Counted from the first letter of the stretch, positions 7,785 through 15,600 are shown. The stretch: 16,357 nucleotides of DNA from UMGS882 sp045598975 (GCA_045598975.1 JAZRVE010000105.1:1-16357), one strand, 5' to 3'. Program-made: numbers and translations. The notes: generated by a model not told the origin, from the sequence alone.

Positions 7785-8498
7785 TCAGTCCATATAATAG
7801 CCCACGCCGCGTTTGTTCTTGATATACCGCGGGTTGGAGGGATCGTCCTCGATCTGCTTGCGGATGCGTGCCACCGTCACGTCCACCGTGCGCACGTCGC
7901 CGTAGTAGTCGTCGTAGCCCCACACCTGCTCCAAAAGCGCCTCCTGGCGGAATTTGGTGCCGCGGTTGCGCGCAAGGAAGGCGAGCAGTTCGTACTGCTG
8001 TTTGGAGAGCGGGACTTCGACGCCGCTTTTCTTGACGGAATAGCGTGAGCAGTTGATCTCCAGATCCTCGACGGTCAATATCTCGTCGTTGGTTTCGTCG
8101 GCGGCTTTGCGCACCACCGCTTCGCCGGAATAGCGGCGGATGTTCGCCTTGATGCGCGAAAGCAGTTCGCCGAGGCTGAACGGCTTTGTCATATAATCGT
8201 CCGCGCCGAGTTCAAGACCGAAGATCTTGTCGCGCTCCTCCTCACGGCCGGTCAGCATGATGATAGGCGTGTCGAGACGCTCCCGGACACGGCGGCAGAT
8301 TTCGAAGCCGTCCATTTTGGGCAGCATCACGTCAAGTAAGATAAGATCGTATTTGCCGGACAGCGCGAGCGCGAGCCCTTTTTCGCCGTCGTGGGCGACG
8401 TCGGTATCGTAGCCCTGTTTGGTGACGTTATAGGAAATGATCTCGGCGATGTCTTTCTCATCCTCGACGATGAGGATGCGTTTGCGATTGTTCTCCAT
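7785..8498 (-). CDS. walR: WalR/VicR-like OmpR-family response regulator
   Basis: DNA-binding response regulator, 237 residues. The receiver domain (7-120) has acidic residues Glu12/Asp13, phospho-acceptor Asp56 in LLDVMLP, Thr83 and Lys105, all intact. The C-terminal winged helix (about 138-236) ends in the OmpR-type GDVRTVDVTVARIR and KRGVGYYM patterns, close to WalR. An upstream ATG at 8525 exists, but the ATG at 8498 is preferred because GGAAAGGAAG sits 8 nt before it and the protein then starts just before the receiver, as in the family. It lies 45 nt after the secreted deacetylase-like gene and 50 nt before the kinase, so all three probably share a transcript. In Firmicutes this pair often governs autolysins and is frequently essential. 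Confidence 0.88.
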   Translation of the reverse strand: MENNRKRILIVEDEKDIAEIISYNVTKQGYDTDVAHDGEKGLALALSGKYDLILLDVMLPKMDGFEICRRVRERLDTPIIMLTGREEERDKIFGLELGADDYMTKPFSLGELLSRIKANIRRYSGEAVVRKAADETNDEILTVEDLEINCSRYSVKKSGVEVPLSKQQYELLAFLARNRGTKFRQEALLEQVWGYDDYYGDVRTVDVTVARIRKQIEDDPSNPRYIKNKRGVGYYMD

Positions 8499-8543
8499 GC
8501 GGGGCACTTCCTTTCCGGGAATCATTCCCTGTGTGTCGGTGTG

Positions 8544-9830
8544 TCAGTTCCATGCCGTAAAGGCGTCCGGCGTTTCGATGGTAAACGACCGGTGAGAATC
8601 GGTAAAGGTCTTTAAGAGGCGCACCGTTTCCGCGGCGTAGGCGCCGGCGTCAAGGCGCACGAAAAAGGTTTTCTGCCGTCCGCGGTCGGTCGACGAAACG
8701 GCGGTGAGCAACGCCTGCACGGCGCTGTCCGCCTTGCCGTCCCGGCTCACGGCGGCAACGTTCGGCGAGATAAACACGTAGCCGCGTTCGGCGGCTTTTT
8801 CGGCAAAGCCGCTCTGCGCGAGCGAGGCGCCGTCGCGCGATGCCGCGATAAAGCGCGTTTTGGTCTTGGCGACGAGCCACAGCGTTTCGTTTGCCGCGTC
8901 AAGCTCGTCGAGAATGGCGTCGGCGTCCCGCAGAGCGCCGTTTTCCGTCGGGGAGAACGAAAGCCCGGTGAGATGTCCCGCCATGACGGCGCCGCGCACG
9001 GCTGCGGCGTTTTCCGTGAGGGTACCGCCGTCAAAGAAGAAGGCGGCTTTCCGCCCGCTTTCCGCAAATGCGTCGAGCGCCGCTTCCGTGCGGCTTCCCG
9101 CAAAAACGAGCAGATACAATCTGCGCGCCGCGATACCGGCATACGGATCGGGAACGTCCGGCGTCTGTGGTGGCTGGGTGTCGGGCGTCGTCGGCGGATC
9201 GACGACGGGCGGCGTGATCGGGTTGTCCGGCGTCTGCGGCTGCTGCGGCAGTTTCGTCGGGCTGTACTGCGCGACGAGCTCGTCGAAGGTATACTTGACG
9301 CGGGAATCGGAGATGCGCACGGCGTAAATACCGTTTTCGGGATCGTCGTGCACCGAGAAGGTCAGCCCGATGATGTCGCAGACCTCTTTCGCGGGAACGT
9401 AATGCGTCTGATGGAAGGTCCTGGCGTGCAGTTCGAGATGCGTGTCGTCCTGCGTCGAAACGGTGCCGTTATCGAGGTCAAAGGCAACGTAGGTGCCGTT
9501 TTTGGTGTTGCTGATATAAAAGCCGTAACTCAGCTTGCTGTATACGACGTCGATATAGGAATACTGCGAAAAAATGTCGATGGGCACGTAGTCGATGCCG
9601 CCGTTCACCACGAGCGGGAACACCTTGACGTGCACGTAGGAGGCATCCTGCCGGTAGAGGTTCGGCACCACGTACAGCACGCGCTCTTCGGTCTCGGCGT
9701 TCATGTTCTTGTAGGAGTCGAAGCGCTCGTCGTTTTCCCGTGCCTGTCCGAGAAGGGACAGCGCGGCAAGCGTCACGGCGAGAAACAGCGCCGTGATCGG
9801 GCGCACTTTTTTCCGTATGCTCTGTTTCAT
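8544..9830 (-). CDS. Secreted protein with copper-amine-oxidase-N-like region and inactive NodB-like (deacetylase) domain
   Basis: The 428-residue product starts with a basic stretch and hydrophobic core typical of a Sec signal peptide (1-30). Residues about 50-175 resemble the copper amine oxidase N-terminal-like fold common in exported Firmicute proteins (pattern YVPAKEVCDIIGL, 144-156). A Pro/Thr-rich linker follows (191-229). Residues 237-428 follow the polysaccharide deacetylase (NodB) layout: KAAFFFDGG (261-269) matches the family KATFF segment and AGHLTGLSF (284-292) matches AGHEIGNH. The metal ligands are missing: TFDDG is replaced by VFAGS (242-246), and the HxxxH motif keeps only the AGH His. 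It is thus likely a non-catalytic binding protein of the envelope. The start at 9830 has an AGAGGGGGAA site; the frame stays open upstream to 10088, but that part overlaps the kinase gene and is not protein-like. The function is unknown. Confidence 0.75.
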   Translation of the reverse strand: MKQSIRKKVRPITALFLAVTLAALSLLGQARENDERFDSYKNMNAETEERVLYVVPNLYRQDASYVHVKVFPLVVNGGIDYVPIDIFSQYSYIDVVYSKLSYGFYISNTKNGTYVAFDLDNGTVSTQDDTHLELHARTFHQTHYVPAKEVCDIIGLTFSVHDDPENGIYAVRISDSRVKYTFDELVAQYSPTKLPQQPQTPDNPITPPVVDPPTTPDTQPPQTPDVPDPYAGIAARRLYLLVFAGSRTEAALDAFAESGRKAAFFFDGGTLTENAAAVRGAVMAGHLTGLSFSPTENGALRDADAILDELDAANETLWLVAKTKTRFIAASRDGASLAQSGFAEKAAERGYVFISPNVAAVSRDGKADSAVQALLTAVSSTDRGRQKTFFVRLDAGAYAAETVRLLKTFTDSHRSFTIETPDAFTAWN

Positions 9831-9848
9831 GACGCTTCCCCCTCTCCC

Positions 9849-9878
9849 GGTTTCGTTCGGTTTCGTTCGGTTTCGTTT
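9849..9878. repeat. Three tandem 10-nt repeats in an intergenic gap
   Basis: GGTTTCGTTC occurs at 9849-9858 and 9859-9868, followed by GGTTTCGTTT at 9869-9878. The repeats fill most of the 53-nt gap between the sugar kinase stop and the next start. They lie just upstream of the ribosome binding site of the secreted protein gene. Slipped-strand duplication is the simplest origin; a regulatory role is only possible. Confidence 0.8.
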
Positions 9879-9883
9879 GTCGG

Positions 9884-10825
9884 TCAGCCTTCGCCGTTGT
9901 AGGAGCGAAGGAACGCTTCTAACTCGCTCTGATGCGGAAAGGACGCGTATGCGCCCTTTTTGGTGACGCAGAAAGCGCCCGCGCAGTTGGCAAAGCGCGC
10001 CGCGTCGAGAAGATTGCCGCCGTTTTGCAGATAGCGCACGGCAAACGCCGCGCCGAAAGCGTTGCCCGCTCCCGACGGATCGGCGCACGCAACGCGTAAG
10101 GCGGGCACGTATTCCTGATGGATGCCGTCATAGAGAAAACAGCCCCGTTCGCCGAGCTTGATCACGACGTATTTCGGGCCTGCCTCCTTATACAGACGGA
10201 TGGCGGCACGCAGACAGCCGTCGGCGTTGCCGGGCGCAATGTCCGTCTCCCGCTCCGCACCGGTCTCGTCTGTTATAAACACTTCACAGCCGCTGACGGA
10301 AAAGGGCTCTCTCCCGTCCCGGACGGGTGAGGGCTCGAAAAAGACGGGGATATTCTGCTTCGCGGCAAGACGTGCGGCAAGCTCCGTCACCTCGGACGGC
10401 GTTTCGTCCGTCAGATACAGCGCATCGGGATAGCAGGTGAAGGCGTCCTCCGTAAGCGCCGCGGACAGCGTCGCCCCCGCACCCGGAAAGATGAGACGGC
10501 GCGTTTTGCCGTCCGGGCTCGTGAAAATCTGCGCAAGGCCCGTCCGCTCGCCCTCGTCCTCCGTGACGAACCGGCAGTCGACGCCCTCTTTGCGGCACAG
10601 GTTTTCGAGCTGTCTTCCGAACAGATCTTTCCCGACACGCGAGCACAGCACCGTGTCGGCGCCGAGCCTTGCCGCCGCAATGGCAAGCTCTGCGCCCTTT
10701 CCGCCGGGCGACGGGCGGTAGGAGCCCTCCGAAAGCAGAGTTTCCCCCTCCCGCGGCAGAAACGCGGTTTCGCAGATGAGGTCCATGCGGGTGCTTCCCG
10801 CGATCAATAACCGTCCCGTCTCCAT
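9884..10825 (-). CDS. PfkB-family (ribokinase-like) sugar kinase with altered active site
   Basis: The 313-residue product has the ribokinase fold from end to end: GGKGAELAIAAARLGA (41-56), GKDLFGRQL (65-73), VIKLGERGCFLYDG (221-234) and the C-terminal signature DPSGAGNAF (249-257). Family members phosphorylate sugars or nucleosides with ATP. In active enzymes the signature reads GAGD, and this Asp is the catalytic base; here it is Asn255 (codon AAC, 10061-10063). The substrate-binding Asn of GGKGAN is Glu46, and the NxxE motif region reads TDETGAE (185-191). Substrate and activity cannot be assigned, and a pseudokinase is plausible. The start at 10825 is chosen for GGAGG 7 nt upstream; an ATG at 10846 has no such site. 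It begins 34 nt after prfB. No sugar transporter gene lies nearby. Confidence 0.8.
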   Translation of the reverse strand: METGRLLIAGSTRMDLICETAFLPREGETLLSEGSYRPSPGGKGAELAIAAARLGADTVLCSRVGKDLFGRQLENLCRKEGVDCRFVTEDEGERTGLAQIFTSPDGKTRRLIFPGAGATLSAALTEDAFTCYPDALYLTDETPSEVTELAARLAAKQNIPVFFEPSPVRDGREPFSVSGCEVFITDETGAERETDIAPGNADGCLRAAIRLYKEAGPKYVVIKLGERGCFLYDGIHQEYVPALRVACADPSGAGNAFGAAFAVRYLQNGGNLLDAARFANCAGAFCVTKKGAYASFPHQSELEAFLRSYNGEG

Positions 10826-10859
10826 GAACGTCCCTCCCCGGTGCATCGCTTGCGCTTTT

Positions 10860-11972
10860 TTATTTTAAGAAATTGCCCTTGGCTTTGAGATAGGCGTTGA
10901 TAAATTCGTCCAGTTCTCCGTCCATGACCGCCTGGATGTTGCCGTCCTCCCAGCCGGTACGGGTATCCTTGACGAGGGTATACGGCATGAAGACGTAGGA
11001 GCGGATCTGCGAGCCCCATTCGATGTTGAGCTTTTCGCCCTTGATATCTTCGATCTTGTCAAGCTTTTCGCGCTCCTTGATCTCCATGAGCTTGGCTTTG
11101 AGCATCTTCATGCAGGTCTCTTTGTTCTGTAACTGGCTGCGCTCGGTCTGACAGCCCACCACGATACCGGTCGGCTTGTGGATGATACGCACGGCGGAGT
11201 CGGTCTTGTTGATATGCTGACCGCCGGCGCCGCTGGCACGGTGCGTTTCCAGCTCGATGTCCTCTTCACGGATCTCGATCTTGGAATCGTCTTCCAGCTC
11301 CGGCATGACCTCCACCGACGCGAACGACGTGTGCCGCCGCCCGGAGGCGTCGAACGGGGATACGCGCACAAGGCGGTGCACGCCGCCCTCGCTTTTTAAG
11401 TAGCCGTAGGCGTAAGCGCCCGAAATGAGGATGGTCGCGCTCTTGATGCCGGCTTCGTCGCCGTCGAGATAGTCGAGCAGTTTGACCTTGTAGCCGCGCT
11501 TTTCACCGAAGCGGCAGTACATACGGTATAGCATTTCCGCCCAGTCCTGCGCTTCCGTGCCGCCTGCGCCCGGATGGATGGACAGAATGGCGTTGTTTTT
11601 ATCGAATTCGCCCGAAAGGAGCGCCTCGATACGCTGGCGGTCACAGCTCTTGCGCAGTTCGGCAAGCTCCGACGTCACTTCCTCCGTGAAACTGCCGTCG
11701 TCTTCGGCGATCGCCATCTCCACAAGCTCTTCGAGCGCAAGGGCGCCGTCGTTCAGCCGGTTGTAGTTTTCAATGGTGGATTTCATGCCGTTGAGCTCGG
11801 ACATGACGCTCTGCGCGTCCTCTCTGCCCCAGAAATCACCGTCGCAGGTGATCTTCTCGAGTTCCGCGGCTTTTTCGGTGATCTTGTCGATTTCGAGCGC
11901 TTCCTTTAAGTCGGCAATGTCGACTTTCAGCTGTGATAAGGATTGTTTGGCTTCTTCCAATTGTACGATCAT
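10860..11972 (-). CDS. prfB: Peptide chain release factor 2
   Basis: Recognises UGA and UAA stop codons and triggers release of the finished protein on the ribosome. The 370-residue product matches the usual RF2 length and order: helical N-terminal domain (about 1-115), HPGAGGTEAQDW (133-144), codon-recognition tripeptide SPF (205-207, which separates RF2 from the PxT of RF1) and the catalytic GGQ (250-252). Many bacteria make RF2 through a programmed +1 frameshift at an in-frame UGA near codon 25. Here the frame is continuous through that place (Lys-Glu-Ala-Leu-Glu-Ile-Asp, residues 23-29), so this control is missing. AGGAG lies 8 nt before the ATG. The gene follows mnmE by 31 nt. Confidence 0.96.
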   Translation of the reverse strand: MIVQLEEAKQSLSQLKVDIADLKEALEIDKITEKAAELEKITCDGDFWGREDAQSVMSELNGMKSTIENYNRLNDGALALEELVEMAIAEDDGSFTEEVTSELAELRKSCDRQRIEALLSGEFDKNNAILSIHPGAGGTEAQDWAEMLYRMYCRFGEKRGYKVKLLDYLDGDEAGIKSATILISGAYAYGYLKSEGGVHRLVRVSPFDASGRRHTSFASVEVMPELEDDSKIEIREEDIELETHRASGAGGQHINKTDSAVRIIHKPTGIVVGCQTERSQLQNKETCMKMLKAKLMEIKEREKLDKIEDIKGEKLNIEWGSQIRSYVFMPYTLVKDTRTGWEDGNIQAVMDGELDEFINAYLKAKGNFLK

Positions 11973-12003
11973 GGTTTTATCTCCTAACTGTCAGATCGGG
12001 TTT

Positions 12004-13398
12004 CTATTTTCCTACGCAGAAATGGGAAAAGACCGACTGCACGATCTCCTCCGAGACCTCTCTGCCGTCTGCCTCTTTCAGATAGCCGAGTGCCTGCTCC
12101 ATGTCAAGTCCCGCCGTGTCGCGCGTAAGCGCGTCAAGCGTGCGTTCCGCACGCGCAAGCGCGTCCAGCGCGCTTGTCACGGCGGCGTGCTGCCGGGCGT
12201 TGATGAGAATATCGCCCTCGCGCAGCGTCTGCTCGCTTACGGGATATATCTCGTGAAGCACCGACGTGACGGCGTCTGCGGCGCTTTCGTCATCTGCCGA
12301 CAGCGCAAGGATGCGCGTAAAGCCGCGCCCGGCGAAGAATTCTTTCTTTTGCGCGACCGCCGCGTCGTCCGCCTTGTCCCGCTTGTTGAGCAGGATGACG
12401 ACCTTGGTGCTCTCCCGCACGGCGGCAAGCCGCTCCGCGAGTTCTTCATCCTCTTCGGTAAGCGGCACGGAGGCGTCGAACATCGCGAAGATCAGCTCGC
12501 TTTCGGCAAGAGCGTCGAGCGAACGGGCAACGCCGAGGCTTTCGACGGTGTCGTCGGTCTTGCGGATGCCGGCGGTGTCGGCAAGATGCAGTTTGATGCC
12601 GCCGAGCACGACGCTTTCGGTGATGACGTCGCGCGTGGTGCCGGCAATGTCGGTCACGATGGCTCGTTCATAGCCGGAAAGACGGTTGAACAGGGTGGAT
12701 TTGCCGGTATTGGGGCGTCCGACGATAACGGTCTTCACGCCCTTGGTGACGGCAAGTCCGGACGTATACGAGCGGCAGAGCGCACGCAGGTCGTTTTGCA
12801 GCGCCGACAGCCTTTCGGAAATCTCGGCGTCGGTCAGATCGCTCATGTCCTCGTCGGGATAGTCGATGGCGGCGTAAACGGCGGCAAGCAGTTCCGTCAG
12901 CGTGTCGGCACAGGCACGGATGTGTCTGCCGAGCCCGCCGTCGATCTGGGCGGAGGACAACCGCAGTTCCGCGTCGCTTTCGGCGTCGAGAAGCGAGCCG
13001 ACCGCCTCCGCCTGCGTCAGATCAAGCTTGCCGTTGACAAAGGCACGCCGTGTGAATTCTCCCGGCAGTGCCTGCCGCGCACCGGCGGCATACAGCGCCG
13101 CAAGCAGCATCGAAACGCCGACCGGACTGCCGTGACAGCAGATCTCCACAACATCTTCCCCGGTATAGGAATGCGGCGCACGGAAGCAGGTGGCAAGTCC
13201 CGTGTCAAAGCGCTTGCCTTCGGAATCGAGAATGTTGCCGAAGATCGCCTGCCGGTTGGGAATGTCGTTGAGGGAAAAGCCCGCAAGGGGCTTGAAAACA
13301 GCATTGGAAACGGTGATCGCGTCGCTTCCGCTGACGCGCACGAGCGCAACGCCCGCCTTGCCGGGTGCCGAAGAGAGAGCCGCACAGGTATCCGTCAT
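12004..13398 (-). CDS. mnmE: tRNA modification GTPase MnmE
   Basis: With MnmG it modifies the wobble uridine (position 34) of certain tRNAs, a step that uses tetrahydrofolate, GTP hydrolysis and K+. The 464-residue product has the normal length: N-terminal tetrahydrofolate-binding domain (1-118), helical domain with inserted G domain, and the end FCVGK (460-464) with the conserved Cys. G motifs are G1 GRPNTGKS (227-234, with the K+-binding Asn), G2 GTTRD (253-257), G3 DTAG (274-277) and G4 NKRD (338-341). AAAGGAAG lies 6 nt before the ATG at 13398. The gene is often found near mnmG, yidC and rpmH at the replication origin; here it lies between a topoisomerase gene and prfB, so that cluster is split. 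Confidence 0.96.
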   Translation of the reverse strand: MTDTCAALSSAPGKAGVALVRVSGSDAITVSNAVFKPLAGFSLNDIPNRQAIFGNILDSEGKRFDTGLATCFRAPHSYTGEDVVEICCHGSPVGVSMLLAALYAAGARQALPGEFTRRAFVNGKLDLTQAEAVGSLLDAESDAELRLSSAQIDGGLGRHIRACADTLTELLAAVYAAIDYPDEDMSDLTDAEISERLSALQNDLRALCRSYTSGLAVTKGVKTVIVGRPNTGKSTLFNRLSGYERAIVTDIAGTTRDVITESVVLGGIKLHLADTAGIRKTDDTVESLGVARSLDALAESELIFAMFDASVPLTEEDEELAERLAAVRESTKVVILLNKRDKADDAAVAQKKEFFAGRGFTRILALSADDESAADAVTSVLHEIYPVSEQTLREGDILINARQHAAVTSALDALARAERTLDALTRDTAGLDMEQALGYLKEADGREVSEEIVQSVFSHFCVGK

Positions 13399-13418
13399 AG
13401 CCGTCTTCCTTTCGTTGT

Positions 13419-13438
13419 GTTTCTGATTGTTTCTGATT
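13419..13438. repeat. Tandem 10-nt duplication upstream of mnmE
   Basis: GTTTCTGATT is repeated exactly at 13419-13428 and 13429-13438 in the 51-nt gap between the topoisomerase-like gene and mnmE. It sits just upstream of the mnmE ribosome binding site, like the 10-nt repeats at 9849-9878, though the sequence differs. Confidence 0.75.
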
Positions 13439-13449
13439 GTCAGATTGAC

Positions 13450-15600
13450 TCACACGTCCGCGAGCTCGATGTAATCGGCGCCGTATTCGGCGATATAGCG
13501 TTTGCGGGCGTCGATATCGTCGCCAAGCAGGGTGTTGAACATGATATACGTCGCCGTCTCGTCGTCGGGATTGATGCGGATAAGGCGGCGGGAAGCGGGA
13601 TTCATGGTGGTCTTGTTCATCATGTCCGGCTCGTTTTCGCCGAGTCCCTTGGAGCGCATGATCTTATACTTTTCGTTTCCGATGGCGGCGAGGATGTCCT
13701 GCTTTTCTTTTTCGTTGTAGGCAAACTGCGTGCCGAGTTTCTTGGATTCGATCTCATACAGCGGGCTTTCGGCGATGTAGACGCGTCCCTCCCGGATGAG
13801 GCTCGGCAGCAGGCGGTAGAACATGGTGAGGATGAGCGTGCGGATCTGGTAGCCGTCCTCGTCGGCATCGGTGCAGATGACGATCTTGTTCCATTTTAAG
13901 GCGTTCATGTCGAACTGCGACAGATTCTTGTCCTTGCCCTTGGAGGTGCCGAGCTCGACGCCGCAGCCGATGACTTTGAGCAGATCGACGATGATGTCGC
14001 TCTTGAAAATGCGGTCGTAGGAGCATTTGAGGCAGTTGAGCGTCTTGCCGCGCACCGGCATGACCGCCTGAAATTCGGGGTCGCGTGCGAGTTTGACCGA
14101 GCCGAGCGCGCTGTCGCCCTCGACGATGTACAGCTCGCGCTTTGCGGCGTCCTTAGAGCGGCAGTTGACGAATTTTTCGACGCGGTTTGCGATGTCGATG
14201 CTCTTTTCGAGCTTCTTTTTGATGTTGACACGCGCATTTTCGGCGTTTTCACGGCTCCGCTTATTGATGAGCACCTGCGCCGCCGCCTTTTCCGCCTGCT
14301 TAGGGTTTTCCGCAAAGAATACTTCCAGACAGTGTAGGAAGAAGTCGGTCATGGCTTCGGCGATAAAGGTGTTGGTGATGGCTTTTTTGGTCTGATTCTC
14401 GTAGCTTGTGCGCGTGGAGTGCGAGTTGACCACGAAGATCAGGCAGTCCTCCACGTCGGAGAAGGTGATCTTGCTTTCGTTTTTGGTGTATTTGCCGTTG
14501 TTGCGCAAGTAGGTGTCGAACGCCTTGACAAAGGCACTGCGCGTCGCCTTATCCGGCGAGCCGCCGTGTTCGAGAAAGCTGGAATTGTGGTAGTATTCAA
14601 TGCGGCTGATGGTTTTGGAAAAGCAGAAAACCATTTCGATCTTCAACTTGTAGTCGGTCATGTCGTTGCGATCGCGCCCTTTGCATTCCGTCTGATAATA
14701 CGCCGGCTTTGTCAGCGCAAACGTCCGCGACGCCTGCTCCAAGCCCTCTTCGTCGCCCGCTCCGGCTTCTTCCGCTTCTTCCGTTTCTTCCGCCTCTTCT
14801 GTTTCTTTTGTTTCCTCGGTTTCTTCGGCATCCTCGCCATCTTCGTCCGTGTCATCGCCGCCGGTCGGCAGATACTGTCCGGCGCTGATGATCTCGTTCA
14901 CGTAGTCCTCGATGCCGTGGGGATAGAGGTACTCGCACTTTTCGTGCGCGCCGTCTTCCTTTTCGAAGTCGAGCGCGATGGTGAGCCCCGCGTTGACGAC
15001 CGCCTGCTTTTTGATGGTGGCGTCGATATGATCGAACGGGATATTGACGTCGGTGAACACTTCAAGGTCCGGGAGCCATTCCACGACGGTGCCGGTGCGG
15101 CGCCGCACGGGCTCTTCCACGGCAAGCTCGGTGACGGGAAGTCCCTTTTCAAAACGGATGGAGGATTTGTTCTCCTTAGTATAACTTATGACGTTCATGT
15201 AGGCGGAAGCGCACTGCGTCGCGCAGGCACCGAGCCCGTTGAGCCCGAGCGAATACTCGTAGGCTTCGCCCTCGTCGTTATTGTATTTGCCGCCGGCGTA
15301 CAGCTCACAGTAGACAAGGTCCCAGTTGTAGCGCTGTTCCTTTTCGTTCCAGCCGAGCGGGACGCCGCGTCCGAAATCCTCCACCACAAGCGAATGATCC
15401 TTGCGGACGGTAACGTTGATGCGGCTGCCGTAGCCCTCGCGGGCTTCATCGATGGCGTTGGACAGGATCTCAAAGAAGGCGTGTTCACACCCCTCCAAGC
15501 CGTCCGAGCCGAAGATGACGGCGGGACGCAGACGCACCTTGTCCGGGCCTTTGAGCATGGTGATACTGTTATTGCCGTATGCGTTCGCTTGGTCAGCCAT
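13450..15600 (-). CDS. Type IIA DNA topoisomerase B subunit (GyrB/ParE-like), divergent paralogue
   Basis: ATPase and TOPRIM half of a gyrase/topoisomerase IV-type enzyme, which passes one DNA duplex through another. In the 716-residue product: GHKL ATPase with Glu44 and Asn48 in FFEILSNAIDEA, EDFGRG (74-79) and GLNGLGA (119-125); transducer region with the ATP-contacting QTK (403-405); TOPRIM with VEGDSALG (493-500), Asp578, Asp580 and Asp582; and a C-terminal tail. The catalytic residues are present. The wording differs from housekeeping GyrB, for example GLNGLG instead of GLHGVG and DADEDGYQIRTL instead of DADVDGSHIRTL, so it is probably a Clostridia-type second paralogue. Residues 249-287 form a Glu/Thr-rich acidic insert, making it longer than the usual 630-650. 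No A-subunit gene lies in the window, although it is often adjacent. AGGAG lies about 11 nt before the ATG. Confidence 0.85.
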   Translation of the reverse strand: MADQANAYGNNSITMLKGPDKVRLRPAVIFGSDGLEGCEHAFFEILSNAIDEAREGYGSRINVTVRKDHSLVVEDFGRGVPLGWNEKEQRYNWDLVYCELYAGGKYNNDEGEAYEYSLGLNGLGACATQCASAYMNVISYTKENKSSIRFEKGLPVTELAVEEPVRRRTGTVVEWLPDLEVFTDVNIPFDHIDATIKKQAVVNAGLTIALDFEKEDGAHEKCEYLYPHGIEDYVNEIISAGQYLPTGGDDTDEDGEDAEETEETKETEEAEETEEAEEAGAGDEEGLEQASRTFALTKPAYYQTECKGRDRNDMTDYKLKIEMVFCFSKTISRIEYYHNSSFLEHGGSPDKATRSAFVKAFDTYLRNNGKYTKNESKITFSDVEDCLIFVVNSHSTRTSYENQTKKAITNTFIAEAMTDFFLHCLEVFFAENPKQAEKAAAQVLINKRSRENAENARVNIKKKLEKSIDIANRVEKFVNCRSKDAAKRELYIVEGDSALGSVKLARDPEFQAVMPVRGKTLNCLKCSYDRIFKSDIIVDLLKVIGCGVELGTSKGKDKNLSQFDMNALKWNKIVICTDADEDGYQIRTLILTMFYRLLPSLIREGRVYIAESPLYEIESKKLGTQFAYNEKEKQDILAAIGNEKYKIMRSKGLGENEPDMMNKTTMNPASRRLIRINPDDETATYIMFNTLLGDDIDARKRYIAEYGADYIELADV
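14765..14845. repeat. 9-nt minisatellite encoding an acidic insert
   Basis: Nine consecutive 9-nt units run from 14765 to 14845. The first two are GCTTCTTCC, and the following units drift (for example GTTTCTTCC, GTTTCCTCG, GTTTCTTCG). On the coding strand each unit gives about Glu-Glu plus a variable residue (Ala, Thr, Val or Lys nearby). The unit is a multiple of three, so changes in copy number keep the topoisomerase frame intact. Confidence 0.85.

Noticed and set aside
9831..10088. N-terminal extension of the secreted deacetylase-like protein
   Set aside because: It overlaps the sugar kinase gene and is Arg/Ser-rich without protein character. A good ribosome binding site and signal peptide place the start at 9830.
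11773..13899. A 708-codon open frame on the plus strand across mnmE
   Set aside because: It lies opposite mnmE and parts of its neighbours, has no recognisable domain and no suitable ribosome binding site. It is explained by codon bias of the GC-rich genes on the other strand.
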